DNA from: Microbaculum marinum
GTDB taxonomy: Bacteria; Pseudomonadota; Alphaproteobacteria; Rhizobiales; Tepidamorphaceae
DNA length: 64,000 nt
Direction: 5' to 3' (one strand)
Assembly: GCF_042646165.1 (NCBI RefSeq)
Contig: NZ_JBHRTC010000029.1
Shown: positions 47,694-58,189 of the stretch, one piece after another
How positions within the stretch are numbered: position 1 is the stretch's first letter
Layout: each line of letters starts with the position of its first letter
Position numbers and translations under genes: made by a program
Notes under the pieces: model-generated
Seen by the model: only the letters and a program-made list of their open reading frames with translations
What the model was told of the DNA's origin: nothing
Database searches by the model: none

Positions 47694-48620
47694 ATGACTA
47701 GCGTTGGCATTCACCACGTCACCGCCGGCGCCACCAGCGCACGCGGCAACGTCCGATTCTACACGAAGGAACTCGGCCTGCGGCTGGTCAAGCGCACGGT
47801 CAATTTCGACGACCCCACCACCTGGCACCTGTACTACGGCGATGCGACCGGGCAGCCCGGCAGCGTTCTGACATTCTTTCCCTGGGAAGGAATGCCTCGC
47901 GGCCGGCACGGAACGGGCCAGGCGGAGGAAATCGGCTTTGCCGTGCCCAAGGGTTCGATTGCCTGGTGGGCCGAGCGGCTCAGCGCCCGCAACATCCAGC
48001 ACGACCTCCCCAAGAAGCGCTTCGACGAATCCTTCATTGCCCTGAAGGACCCCGACGGCATGCTCATCGAGATCGTCGGCACCGACTGGGCGGGCGCCCT
48101 GCCCGGCCATGACAACGGTGACATCCCGCCCGAGCATGCCGTGCGGGGCTTTTCGGGAGTCTCGCTGTGGCTCGCCGACACCGAGGCGACGGCGGCCGTG
48201 CTGACCGACGTGCTCGGATTCAAGCCGGCCGGCGAGGCAGACGGACGTCAGCGGTTCGTTGCCGGCGACGGAGGACTCGGTGCCGTCGTCGACCTTCGCA
48301 GGGTCGACTGGCAGCGCGGCGCATTCGCGGGCGGCATAGTCCATCATGTCGCCTTCCGCGCCGAAGACGACGCTGCCCAGGAGGAGATGGCGAAATCGCT
48401 GCGCAGCAAGGGGATCGGAACGACGGAGCAGAAGGACCGCAACTACTTCCGTTCGGTCTATTTTCGCGAGCCCGGCGGCGTCCTCTTCGAGATCGCAACC
48501 GACGATCCCGGTTTCGCGATCGACGAGCCGGTCGAGTCTCTCGGGCAGGAACTGCGCCTGCCGGAATGGCTCGAGCCGAAGCGCCAGCAGATCGCGGCCG
48601 CGCTGCCGCCATTGGAGTGA
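47694..48620 (+). CDS. Ring-cleaving dioxygenase/glyoxalase-fold protein (MhqO-like)
   Basis: 308 residues with two vicinal-oxygen-chelate halves. GIHHVTAGATSARGNVRFYT at the start has the first metal histidine; HHVAFRAEDD the second, with a glutamate in GGVLFEIATDD. VSLWLADTEATAAVLTDVLGF opens the second half. In B. subtilis MhqO works with the hydrolase MhqD in quinone resistance; the next gene here is such a hydrolase, 4 bases away. The true ring substrate is unknown. The ATG at 47694 is chosen by family alignment. Confidence 0.88.
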   Translation: MTSVGIHHVTAGATSARGNVRFYTKELGLRLVKRTVNFDDPTTWHLYYGDATGQPGSVLTFFPWEGMPRGRHGTGQAEEIGFAVPKGSIAWWAERLSARNIQHDLPKKRFDESFIALKDPDGMLIEIVGTDWAGALPGHDNGDIPPEHAVRGFSGVSLWLADTEATAAVLTDVLGFKPAGEADGRQRFVAGDGGLGAVVDLRRVDWQRGAFAGGIVHHVAFRAEDDAAQEEMAKSLRSKGIGTTEQKDRNYFRSVYFREPGGVLFEIATDDPGFAIDEPVESLGQELRLPEWLEPKRQQIAAALPPLE

Positions 48621-48624
48621 TGCC

Positions 48625-49248
48625 ATGAGCACGAAAGACCTCGGTTTCGTCCACCGCTTCGAACGCGGAGAGAACGGCGCCCCGACGCTGCTGCTGCTGC
48701 ACGGCACCGGCGGCGACGAGACCGATCTCATCCCGCTGGCCCGGCACGTCACCGACGGGGCGACGATCCTGTCGCCCCGCGGAAAGGTGTCCGAGAACGG
48801 CATGCCACGCTTCTTCAGGCGCTTTGCCGAAGGCCAGTTCGACCTGGAAGACGTCGCGGTCAGGGCGGACGAACTGGCCGACTTCGTCGCTGCGGCGCGG
48901 GAGAGCTACGGCCTTCCCGCGCCCGTCGCGGTCGGCTTCTCGAACGGCGCCAACATCGCTGCGGTGACGATGCTTCGCCGCGCCGGAGTCCTTGCCGGCG
49001 CCGCGCTGCTGCGCGCGCAGCCGGTGCTGGTGCCAAAGGAGCCCGTGGACCTGGCCGGAATGCCGGTGCTTATCCTGTCGGGCGACCGGGACCCAATCGT
49101 CTCCGACTACGACAGCGCCGGCCTCGCAGCGGTGCTGGAGGCGGCCGGGGCAGACATACGCCACGAAACCGTTTCCGCCGGCCACAGTCTGACGCAGACG
49201 GACGTCGATCTGCTGAAGGGCTGGCTCGCGGGCCTGTCTTTGGTGTAG
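48625..49248 (+). CDS. Carboxylesterase/phospholipase-type alpha/beta hydrolase (MhqD-like)
   Basis: 207-residue alpha/beta hydrolase with LLLLHGTGGDETDLIPLA, typical of the YpfH/MhqD group, the nucleophile motif VGFSNGANIA, the aspartate in LSGDRDPIVS and the histidine in SAGHSLTQTD. It begins 4 bases after the dioxygenase stop, so both are co-translated. In the MhqO/MhqD pair it would hydrolyse a ring-cleavage or quinone product; a broad esterase role is also possible. Confidence 0.88.
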   Translation: MSTKDLGFVHRFERGENGAPTLLLLHGTGGDETDLIPLARHVTDGATILSPRGKVSENGMPRFFRRFAEGQFDLEDVAVRADELADFVAAARESYGLPAPVAVGFSNGANIAAVTMLRRAGVLAGAALLRAQPVLVPKEPVDLAGMPVLILSGDRDPIVSDYDSAGLAAVLEAAGADIRHETVSAGHSLTQTDVDLLKGWLAGLSLV

Positions 49249-49281
49249 GGAAGCCGCTCCCGGCCACAAGAGTAGCAGTTC

Positions 49282-50598
49282 ATGTCGCACGACGCCCCGA
49301 CAGTCGGTATCGTCAGCCTCGGTTGCCCCAAGGCACTGGTCGATTCCGAACGCATCCTGACGAAGCTGCGATCGCAGGGCTATGCCGTGTCGCCTGACTA
49401 CGACGGCGCGGACGTGGTGATCGTAAACACCTGCGGTTTCCTCGATTCCGCCAAGCAGGAGTCACTGGAAGCGATCGGCGAAGCGATCGCCGAGAACGGC
49501 CGCGTCGTCGTCACCGGCTGCATGGGCGTCGAGGAAGGCCGAATCCGCGCTGCCTTCCCCGATGTCCTGGCCGTCACGGGCCCGCACCAGTACGAAGCCG
49601 TGGTCGGCGCCGTGAATGAAGCGGCACCACCAATCCACGATCCGTTCGTGCATCTGGTGCCGCCGGACGGTCTGCGGCTGACGCCGCGCCACTACGCCTA
49701 CCTGAAAATTTCCGAAGGCTGCAACAACCGCTGCTCGTTCTGCATCATCCCGCAGCTTCGCGGCGACCTCGTCTCGCGACCGATCAATCGGGTGCTGATG
49801 GAGGCGGAAAAGCTGGCTAAGGCCGGCGTGAAGGAACTATTGGTGATCAGCCAGGACACGTCGGCCTATGGCGTCGACTTGAAGTATGCCGAGAGCGATT
49901 TCCGCGGACGGCTTGTAAGGTCAAAGTTTTTCGATCTGGCGAACGAACTGGGAAACCTGGGCATCTGGGTCCGGCTGCACTACGTCTACCCCTATCCCCA
50001 CGTCGACCAGGTGATCCCGCTGATGGCCGACGGCAAGATCCTCCCCTACCTCGACATCCCTTTCCAGCACGCCAGTCCGCACGTTCTGAAGGCAATGCGC
50101 CGTCCGGCCCATGCCGAGAAGACGCTGGAGCGCATACGGCGGTGGCGCGACGTCTGTCCCGACCTCGCCATCCGTTCGACCTTCATCGTCGGATTCCCCG
50201 GCGAGACGGATGAGGATTTCGAGGCTCTGCTCGACTTCGTGGAAGAGTCCGACATCGACCGCGTCGGCTGCTTCCGATACGAGCCGGTGCAAGGCGCGCC
50301 ATCGAACGACCTGCCGGGTGCCGTGCCCGCGCACGTCATGGAAGAGCGGTGGAACGCACTGATGGAGACCGCCCAGGCGGTCAGTGCGGCACGCCTGCAG
50401 ACCAGGGTCGGGCGCGAAATCGATGTGATCATCGACAGCGTCGATGGCGACGGTGCCACCGGGCGCTCCGTCTGGGACGCTCCGGAAATCGACGGAGGCG
50501 TGTTCATCCCGCACGAGGACGACCTCAGCCCCGGAGACATCGTCCGGGTGCGGGTCGCCAAGGCGAGCGAATACGACCTCGAAGCAGATCTGGTGTGA
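49282..50598 (+). CDS. rimO: Ribosomal protein S12 methylthiotransferase RimO
   Basis: Radical-SAM enzyme adding a methylthio group to the aspartate of ribosomal protein S12. The 438-residue protein has the N-terminal cluster-binding domain (SLGCPKALVDSE, VNTCGFLDSAKQE, VTGCMGVEEGR), the radical SAM motif EGCNNRCSFCIIPQLRG and a C-terminal TRAM domain (IDVIIDSVDGDGATGRSV). RimO is preferred over MiaB by SLGCPKALVDSE and the IPQLRG segment. Confidence 0.96.
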   Translation: MSHDAPTVGIVSLGCPKALVDSERILTKLRSQGYAVSPDYDGADVVIVNTCGFLDSAKQESLEAIGEAIAENGRVVVTGCMGVEEGRIRAAFPDVLAVTGPHQYEAVVGAVNEAAPPIHDPFVHLVPPDGLRLTPRHYAYLKISEGCNNRCSFCIIPQLRGDLVSRPINRVLMEAEKLAKAGVKELLVISQDTSAYGVDLKYAESDFRGRLVRSKFFDLANELGNLGIWVRLHYVYPYPHVDQVIPLMADGKILPYLDIPFQHASPHVLKAMRRPAHAEKTLERIRRWRDVCPDLAIRSTFIVGFPGETDEDFEALLDFVEESDIDRVGCFRYEPVQGAPSNDLPGAVPAHVMEERWNALMETAQAVSAARLQTRVGREIDVIIDSVDGDGATGRSVWDAPEIDGGVFIPHEDDLSPGDIVRVRVAKASEYDLEADLV

Positions 50599-50638
50599 CG
50601 CCGGCCGGCGACGCCCGCACGTTTCACAGGAGGCCGGC

Positions 50639-51517
50639 ATGGCAGACAGCATCGTCCTGATATCGGTACCCTACGATTCCGGTCACCGCATGAAGCGCCT
50701 GGGGCGGGGATCGGCGCAATTGATCGATAGCGGCCTTGCAGAACGCATCCGCCAGGAGGGCCGCGATGTCACGGTCACGACGCTCGAAAGCGCCCTCGCC
50801 TTGCCGACGGAAAACTCCGTGGCTTTCGAAATGCACGACCTTGTCGCGCAGGAAGTCCGGAAGGCACGCACCGGGGGCACCTTCCCGCTGATCCTCAGCG
50901 GCAACTGCAACTACGCGGCGATCGGAGCGGTGACGGGACTTGGTACGGAAGACACCGCCGTACTCTGGTTCGACGCGCACGGGGAGAGCGAGACGCCCGA
51001 GACGAGCGAAAGCGCGTTCCTGGACGGCATGGGAATGGCGATCCTGGTGGGCCAGTGCTGGAGGCGCCGCGCGGCCGGCGTGCCGGGCTTCGTTCCGCTG
51101 GATCCACGGCGCGCGGTGATGATCGGGGCGCGCGACCTGTCGTCCGTAGAACGCGCGTTGTTTCCCCGTCTGGGCATTGGCCAGGTGCCGGTGGAGGCGG
51201 TACGCAGCGACCGGGGGAACGCCCTCATCCCCGAACTCGACCGCCTGCGCGGCCTTGGCGTCCGGCGGCTTTACGTACACATCGACGCCGACGTCTACGA
51301 TCCCGACGCGGTTGGCCACGCCAACCTGTATTCGGCGTCCGCGGGACCCGGGCTGCTGGCGCAGGATCTGATCGACTGCCTCTCGGTCATCGGCGCCACC
51401 ATCCCGATAGATGCCGCCGCCGTCACAGCCTACGACCCGGAGTTCGATCCACATGGCCGAATGCAGGACACGCTGACAGAACTGTCCCGGCATCTCGCGG
51501 ACCTGGGAAGCGCCTGA
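50639..51517 (+). CDS. Arginase-fold protein with altered metal ligands
   Basis: 292-residue ureohydrolase-fold protein of unknown substrate. In arginases two Mn2+ are held by GGDHS, DAHxD and SxDxDxxDP. Here these read SGNCN (cysteine 90 in place of histidine), DAHGE (residues 112-116, glutamate in place of the last aspartate) and HIDADVYDP (214-222, both aspartates kept). I recall a GGNC-type arginase subgroup with the DAHG(D/E)...TPET motif, so this is likely a family trait rather than a broken gene. The ATG at 50639 has CAGGAGG upstream. It may hydrolyse a guanidino or related C-N bond. Confidence 0.85.
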   Translation: MADSIVLISVPYDSGHRMKRLGRGSAQLIDSGLAERIRQEGRDVTVTTLESALALPTENSVAFEMHDLVAQEVRKARTGGTFPLILSGNCNYAAIGAVTGLGTEDTAVLWFDAHGESETPETSESAFLDGMGMAILVGQCWRRRAAGVPGFVPLDPRRAVMIGARDLSSVERALFPRLGIGQVPVEAVRSDRGNALIPELDRLRGLGVRRLYVHIDADVYDPDAVGHANLYSASAGPGLLAQDLIDCLSVIGATIPIDAAAVTAYDPEFDPHGRMQDTLTELSRHLADLGSA

Positions 51518-51569
51518 CGGCCGGATCGGTTACGGTTCGCCCGATATTGCAACGAAAAGGCCAGTGCCA

Positions 51570-52403
51570 ATGGAGACCATTTCGACCAACCGGGCCTTCG
51601 AGGGAATCCAGGGGGTCTATCGACACCAATCGGAAAGCTGCCGCTGCCCGATGACCTTCGCCGTCTACGTGCCCCCGCAGGCCCAAAACCGCCCCTGCCC
51701 CGTGTTGTGGTATCTCTCCGGCCTGACATGCACGCACGCCAACGTGATGGAAAAAGGCGAGTATCGCCGGGCCGCCGCCGAGGCGGGGATCATCATCGTC
51801 TGCCCGGATACCTCTCCACGCGGCGACGACATCGCCGACGACGACGGCTACGACCTCGGCCAGGGGGCGGGCTTCTATCTGGATGCCACGCAAGCGCCGT
51901 GGGCGCCAAACTTCAACATGTACAGCTACGTCAACGAGGAACTGCCCCCTCTGATTGCCCGGAAGTTTCCCGCGGACATGTCCCGGCAGGCCATCTTCGG
52001 GCATTCGATGGGCGGCCATGGCGCGCTGACGATCGCATTGAAGAACCCGGACACCTATCGCTCGGTTTCGGCCTTTGCGCCGATCACCAATCCCATTGCC
52101 GTGCCGTGGGGGCAGAAGGCGCTTCCGGCCTACCTCGGCGACGATCGGTCGGCCTGGCGCGGCTACGACGCCACCGCGCTGATCGAAGACGGACGGAAGG
52201 TGCCGGAGATTCTCATCGATCAGGGTGGCGCAGACAACTTCCTGCCGGAACAGCTCGACGCAAAGGCGTTCGTCGCGGCCTGCGAGAGGGCGGGCATCGA
52301 CCTGACCTTCAATCTGCGGCCTGGTTACGACCACTCCTACTACTTCATCTCGACTTTCATGGCCGATCACGTCGCCTGGCACGCAGCGAGGCTTGCGGAC
52401 TGA
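51570..52403 (+). CDS. fghA: S-formylglutathione hydrolase
   Basis: Last step of glutathione-linked formaldehyde oxidation: S-formylglutathione to formate and glutathione. The 277-residue esterase has YLSGLTCTHANVMEKGE, CPDTSPRGDDIADDD, the nucleophile GHSMGGHGAL, the aspartate in IDQGGADNFL and the histidine in GYDHSYYFI. The partner S-hydroxymethylglutathione dehydrogenase is not in the window. A perfect hairpin follows its stop. Confidence 0.95.
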   Translation: METISTNRAFEGIQGVYRHQSESCRCPMTFAVYVPPQAQNRPCPVLWYLSGLTCTHANVMEKGEYRRAAAEAGIIIVCPDTSPRGDDIADDDGYDLGQGAGFYLDATQAPWAPNFNMYSYVNEELPPLIARKFPADMSRQAIFGHSMGGHGALTIALKNPDTYRSVSAFAPITNPIAVPWGQKALPAYLGDDRSAWRGYDATALIEDGRKVPEILIDQGGADNFLPEQLDAKAFVAACERAGIDLTFNLRPGYDHSYYFISTFMADHVAWHAARLAD

Positions 52404-52408
52404 CGAGA

Positions 52409-52435
52409 ACGGCCCGCCGATCACCGGCGGGCCGT
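52409..52435. terminator. Bidirectional hairpin between fghA and the phytase-like gene
   Basis: ACGGCCCGCCG and its exact complement CGGCGGGCCGT form an 11-base-pair stem with a five-base loop, 6 bases after fghA and 25 bases after the stop of the convergent gene. There is no T run; position and strength suggest shared termination. Confidence 0.65.
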
Positions 52436-52459
52436 CGCGCAATTCGATCCGGTTCGCGC

Positions 52460-53782
52460 TTACTTCGCTTTCAGGAACTCGCCTACTTCCAGCGTGACGA
52501 ACTCGTTGTTGTCGAGTTCGCTCGCCGAACGACCCTTGGAAAAGGGATAGTTGTTGTCGTTTGCGACGATGATGTGGGTCTCGTCGATCCGGTCCACGTC
52601 CTCGATCGTCACGAACGGAAAGGTGAACCGGCCGTCCTCGCGCTTGCCGATTCGGGCGATCCCGTCGGGATCCTGGATGTTGAGAAGATCGATGTAGCCG
52701 ACCTTCTTCACCGGCTCGCCATCGGCGACGCCATCCATGTTGATCAGGTAGACACGCTTCAGTTTGGCCGGGCTGGTGAAGCAACCATCCGTCGCGCCAT
52801 CCTTGCAGGCGAGTTCGGCATCGCCCTGCCCGTTGTCCCGCTCGATGACCAGGCCACGGGTTTCGTCGATCATGTTGAAGTCGCCGATGGCGTTGCCGTC
52901 AGCCTCGAGCGGATAGAGCCACGAGCGGCCGGTGAACTTGCGGCCGGCCACGTCGAACTCGAGAATGCGAAGCGCCTCGGTGCCGTCGACCTTCTCGTAG
53001 GACTTGGAGTCGGCATCCCAGATCGGGCCTTCCAGTAGGGGATAGAGCGTCTTTCCATCGACGGACGCGGCGAAGCCCTCGTAGCCGCGCGACCGCTTCA
53101 GGTTCACGGCCGGTGCATCGGCATGCGGGTCGGACAGGCGGAATTCGTAGTGATCGGGCGACTGCACCTTCTTGTCGCCGAGGAAGGTCTCGAAGAATTC
53201 CTCGACCCTGCCGGTCTCGCGATCGACGACGATGATGTAGGGGCCGAACTCGTCGCCGATGAAGATCTTGTCGCCGACCGGCTGGAATCCCTCGATGTCG
53301 AAGTCCCAGCCCGTGAGATAGCGCTTGTCGCTGGCTTCGCCGGCGATCAGGAACGGCACCACCTTGTCGGGATCGTTCAGGAAGGTGGTCTTGAGGATCT
53401 CGACCTCGCCGGTCTCGAAGTCCGGCGTGACGTGATGGAACATCAGCATGGCGTCGGGTGAATTGAGCTTGGCACCGAATCCGTTGTCGGTGAGCACCAG
53501 GAAGGTGCCGTCGTCGAGCTTCCTGATGCCCGAGAAGCCCTGAACCGGCTGGCCGTTCAGCGGCAGCGAAGGTCCGTCACCTGGGGCATCGGCGGCCCGG
53601 ACGGGCGTCTTCCCGGCGAATTTGCCCGACGTCTTCACCGACTCAGGCGCATCGGCGGGTGCGGGTACGAGGGTGTCGGCGGGAAGCACCGCATGGCCGG
53701 TCAGAGTGGCCGTGAATTCCTGTTGCGCCGCGGCGGGAAGGACGGCCGCTGCGAAAAAGCCGATTGCGACGAGGATGCGCAT
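52460..53782 (-). CDS. Secreted esterase-like/phytase-like protein (PF13449 type)
   Basis: 440-residue exported beta-propeller-type protein. Residues 1-19 are a signal peptide with cleavage after AAA before QQEF. The phytase-like core includes VQGFSGIRKLDDGTFLVLTDNGFGAK, FDIEGFQPVGDKIFIGDEFGPYI and GYEGFAASVDGKTLYPLLEGP, and near the end VTIEDVDRIDETHIIVANDNNYPFS. Members may release phosphate or act as esterases; the real substrate is unproven. Confidence 0.9.
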   Translation of the reverse strand: MRILVAIGFFAAAVLPAAAQQEFTATLTGHAVLPADTLVPAPADAPESVKTSGKFAGKTPVRAADAPGDGPSLPLNGQPVQGFSGIRKLDDGTFLVLTDNGFGAKLNSPDAMLMFHHVTPDFETGEVEILKTTFLNDPDKVVPFLIAGEASDKRYLTGWDFDIEGFQPVGDKIFIGDEFGPYIIVVDRETGRVEEFFETFLGDKKVQSPDHYEFRLSDPHADAPAVNLKRSRGYEGFAASVDGKTLYPLLEGPIWDADSKSYEKVDGTEALRILEFDVAGRKFTGRSWLYPLEADGNAIGDFNMIDETRGLVIERDNGQGDAELACKDGATDGCFTSPAKLKRVYLINMDGVADGEPVKKVGYIDLLNIQDPDGIARIGKREDGRFTFPFVTIEDVDRIDETHIIVANDNNYPFSKGRSASELDNNEFVTLEVGEFLKAK

Positions 53783-53942
53783 CGCTTTTGTCCCTTTCGT
53801 TGGATTTTCCGAGGAACCCGGCGCGCTCGCGGCGACTCGCTGGCTTGCCGGATGGAAAATGCGGATTAACGAGGGACTGTGACGGCCGTTTCTCGCTTCG
53901 ATGTCGATTCGATTGCGGGCTCGTGGCGCACCGGTATCGCGT

Positions 53943-54314
53943 CTATTCCGGCCCGATGGCGATGTTGCTGGCGCCAGCGCCGGCGGGCCAGGACATGTCG
54001 ACCAGCACTTCGTTGACCGAGGTTTCGGGTTCCCCGTCGAAATAACGACCGACCTGTTGCATCACCTCGGAAAACCGGTTGCCCCGGATGAAGCTGTTGT
54101 AGGAATCGACCGATCGCCAGATTGCGACGATCGTCGCGACGCTGTTGGCGCGATCCGCCAGGAAGAGCGCGTTCACCCAGTCGTGCTCCAGCTCGATGAG
54201 GGAGGCATTCGTGGCGCGGAACAGGGCGGCGCATTCATCGAGCTTGCCGGGCTTCACCTTGACCCGTGTAACAACCGCGAAAATCGACGCCTCCCGTGTT
54301 TCCAGCCGGTCCAA
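53943..54314 (-). CDS. ABM-domain (antibiotic biosynthesis monooxygenase-like) protein
   Basis: 123-residue soluble protein with the dimeric alpha/beta barrel pattern: FAVVTRVKVKPGKLDECAALF, then ATIVAIWRSVDSYNSFIRGNRFSE and a C-terminal beta-rich part. No clear active residue can be named. It stands alone between the phytase-like gene and pccB, all on the minus strand. It is not closely similar to the ABM-like gene in the SUF operon. Confidence 0.75.
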   Translation of the reverse strand: MDRLETREASIFAVVTRVKVKPGKLDECAALFRATNASLIELEHDWVNALFLADRANSVATIVAIWRSVDSYNSFIRGNRFSEVMQQVGRYFDGEPETSVNEVLVDMSWPAGAGASNIAIGPE

Positions 54315-54389
54315 AGTCCTGAAAACGTCGCACGACCGTTGTGCAGTGTCGAGACAAACCGTCCGGAGGCCGCGGGCGGGAATTCCTCC

Positions 54390-55922
<1,533 letters not shown>

Positions 55923-56106
55923 GACCGGTCGTTTCCCTCGCTGATGGCGCCGCGTGCATAGCATGCGTTCGCCGGCACGGGGAGTCGGCACAGCCGGTTC
56001 GCCCCGGCGCGCCATTCGGTACGACCGGCGTTGTCTTCGGCGGGGCGGCGACAAATATATTCGAAATATTGAATGTGAATAGATCGCCGCACCCAAGGAG
56101 GCCCTG

Positions 56107-56517
56107 ATGTCCGAGTATCACTTCTCCCGCACCGTCGACCTGTCTTTCGACGACGCAGTCGCCGCTACGACCGCTTCCCTTGCCCGTCATGGATTCGGTG
56201 TGCTGACCGAGATCGACGTCACCGCAACGCTGAAGAAGAAGCTCGACGTCGACTTCAAGCCCTACCGGATCCTCGGCGCCTGCAGCCCGGGCCACGCCTA
56301 CAAGGCGCTTCAGGCGGAGGACAAGATCGGCACGATGCTGCCATGCAACGTCATCGTCCAGCAGCACCCTGACGGGACCGTGGAAGTTTCGGCGATCGAC
56401 CCGGTCGCGTCGATGCAGTCAGTGGAGAACTCCGCCCTCGGCGATGTCGCGGTCGAAGTGCAGCAGAAGCTGCGCGAAGCGATTGACGACTTGGAGGCTG
56501 GCGCCAATGCGTCCTAA
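56107..56517 (+). CDS. DUF302 family protein
   Basis: 136-residue soluble protein of the DUF302 fold. DLSFDDAVAATTASLARHGFGVLTEIDV and ILGACSPGHAYKALQAEDKIGTMLPCNVIV are the family core. Function is unknown; relatives bind small ligands or accompany stress genes. It has a strong AAGGAGG ribosome-binding site and an AT-rich upstream stretch (56053-56080) with the partial palindrome ATATATTCGAAATATT. Its end overlaps the convergent ATP12 gene by four bases. Confidence 0.9.
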   Translation: MSEYHFSRTVDLSFDDAVAATTASLARHGFGVLTEIDVTATLKKKLDVDFKPYRILGACSPGHAYKALQAEDKIGTMLPCNVIVQQHPDGTVEVSAIDPVASMQSVENSALGDVAVEVQQKLREAIDDLEAGANAS

Positions 56518-57260
56518 TCGGTCGTCCCGGCGATGCGGGCGGCCGCCTGCATCTCGAGCCATTTGGCCCGGCGCCGGCGCATCGCCTCGGCGTCCTCGCC
56601 CCACTGGCCGATCTGCCAGTCCTCGTCGACCAGAGAGGCGGCCCATGCCTCTTCGGCCCCCAGCCTGCCGTGCAGGACCGCCAAGGCGAGGACGACCGAT
56701 CCGGTCAGCGAGGTCATGACGTGCACACCTGTCAGACAGACATGGTCGAGATCGCCAAGCAGCTGCCGGACGCGCTCGAGCGTCTCCGGCGGCTGCGCAA
56801 CATGCATGACGCCGCCGGCCAGGTTGAAGCTCAGTCCCAGATTGTCCCGTGCCCAGGCAAGAATCGGGTCCCAGGTTTCGTTCTGCCTGGCCACCAGGCC
56901 TTCGGGATCCTCGGCCCGATAGCACAGCAGGTCGGTCTCGGCGAAGCGCGCCGCGTCCTCGACCACCGCCTCCATCGAAGGAGCCACGCCGTCAATCGCA
57001 GTGTTGCAGAGCCGCGTGAGAGGCATTTGCGCAGGATCGACCACGGTTTCCTGCGCCTGCCACTCCGCGGCGATGTCCTCGGCCAATGCGCGTGATGCGA
57101 CACTGAGCGGCTTTCGGCCCGGTGTGCGCACCGGACGCCCGTCGAGTGCAACGCCCCAGGCGCCCTGGTCCCCGACCGCCTCCGCAGTCTTGTAGAACCG
57201 CTTCGGGAGCGCCGGGCGATCCGTCGCCTGTGCGCCCCCCTTGGGGGTTGCCTCGCTCAT
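56514..57260 (-). CDS. ATP12 family F1-ATPase assembly chaperone
   Basis: 248-residue protein of the ATP12 family, which in mitochondria and Alphaproteobacteria helps assemble the F1 alpha subunit. KRFYKTAEAV, GVALDGRPVRTPGRKPL, EWQAQ, TDLLCYRA and QNETWDPILAWA are family motifs. It is the last gene of a chain from the HAD phosphatase, whose stop it overlaps by four bases (ATGA). Confidence 0.93.
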   Translation of the reverse strand: MSEATPKGGAQATDRPALPKRFYKTAEAVGDQGAWGVALDGRPVRTPGRKPLSVASRALAEDIAAEWQAQETVVDPAQMPLTRLCNTAIDGVAPSMEAVVEDAARFAETDLLCYRAEDPEGLVARQNETWDPILAWARDNLGLSFNLAGGVMHVAQPPETLERVRQLLGDLDHVCLTGVHVMTSLTGSVVLALAVLHGRLGAEEAWAASLVDEDWQIGQWGEDAEAMRRRRAKWLEMQAAARIAGTTD

Positions 57261-57943
57261 GCCGCGGTCTCACGCCAGCGCCGGTCGAGCAGCGGCAGCA
57301 ATTCGTCGAACGATACGAGGACCGTCTCCGCGCCCGCGCCGGGAAGGGATGCGGCCGGGTGATATCCCCATCCAACGCCGATCGCTCCGGCACCGGCGGA
57401 GCGCGCCATGGCCATGTCGAAGGTCGTATCTCCGACGACGACAGTATCTTTCGGCTCCACGCCGGTCGCCGACATCGCCTGAATCACCATTCCCGGATGC
57501 GGCTTGGACGGAGCATCGTCCGCCGTCTGGATGGTGACGAAGTGCTTGAGCAGGTCGTGGTGGCCGAGCACCGCATCGACGCCTCGGCGCGACTTGCCTG
57601 TAGCAACGCCCAGCAGGACCTCACGCCTGCCGGCAAGCGTGAGCACCGCATCCAGCGCGCCCGGATAGAGCGGTTCGACCGGCCCGCTCGCCCTGTACTG
57701 CCGGAAGTGCGCCTTGTAGCTCTCCGCGAGTGCCGCCACACCACGCAGCCCGGTGCCGTGCAGCAGTCGCTCGAAGGCTTCCGGCAGCGACAGACCCACG
57801 ATGTCGAGGATCTGCTCGCGGCGCGGCGCCTCGATGCCGTGTTCGGTGAAGGCCGATGTCATGCAGGTGACGATCACGTGCTGGCTGTCCACCAGCGTGC
57901 CGTCGCAGTCGAACAGGACCAGTCGCGGACGAATTGAGTTCAT
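57257..57943 (-). CDS. HAD family phosphatase (Gph-like)
   Basis: 228-residue HAD hydrolase. The nucleophile motif is LFDCDGTLVDSQ, then GVATGKS (motif II), KPHPGM (motif III lysine) and VVGDTTFDMAMA (motif IV). Domain layout resembles phosphoglycolate phosphatase; specificity is unproven. The inner ATG at 57943 is preferred (57955 also possible). Its stop overlaps the ATP12 start. The 234 bases upstream contain no clear gene. Confidence 0.9.
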   Translation of the reverse strand: MNSIRPRLVLFDCDGTLVDSQHVIVTCMTSAFTEHGIEAPRREQILDIVGLSLPEAFERLLHGTGLRGVAALAESYKAHFRQYRASGPVEPLYPGALDAVLTLAGRREVLLGVATGKSRRGVDAVLGHHDLLKHFVTIQTADDAPSKPHPGMVIQAMSATGVEPKDTVVVGDTTFDMAMARSAGAGAIGVGWGYHPAASLPGAGAETVLVSFDELLPLLDRRWRETAA

Positions 57944-58189
57944 GCCGGGAGGCAATGCCCCCGATCGCGGAGCCGGTCAAGGTTCAACCGGAACGCGGCG
58001 GCGCCGGTCTTCTGCCCCGCCGCAGGGATAGGCACGGCCTGTGCCGCCTGCGCGGCGATGTACGGACCCTTGCTGGCAGGCGCCTCATATGGCGCCGAAG
58101 TCTTCTCCGGTCCGTCCTGCTCGAGACGGCATGGCGCGAACCGGAAACCGCCACCCAGCAGAGACAGCCCTACCCGGGCGACGGTCTGC

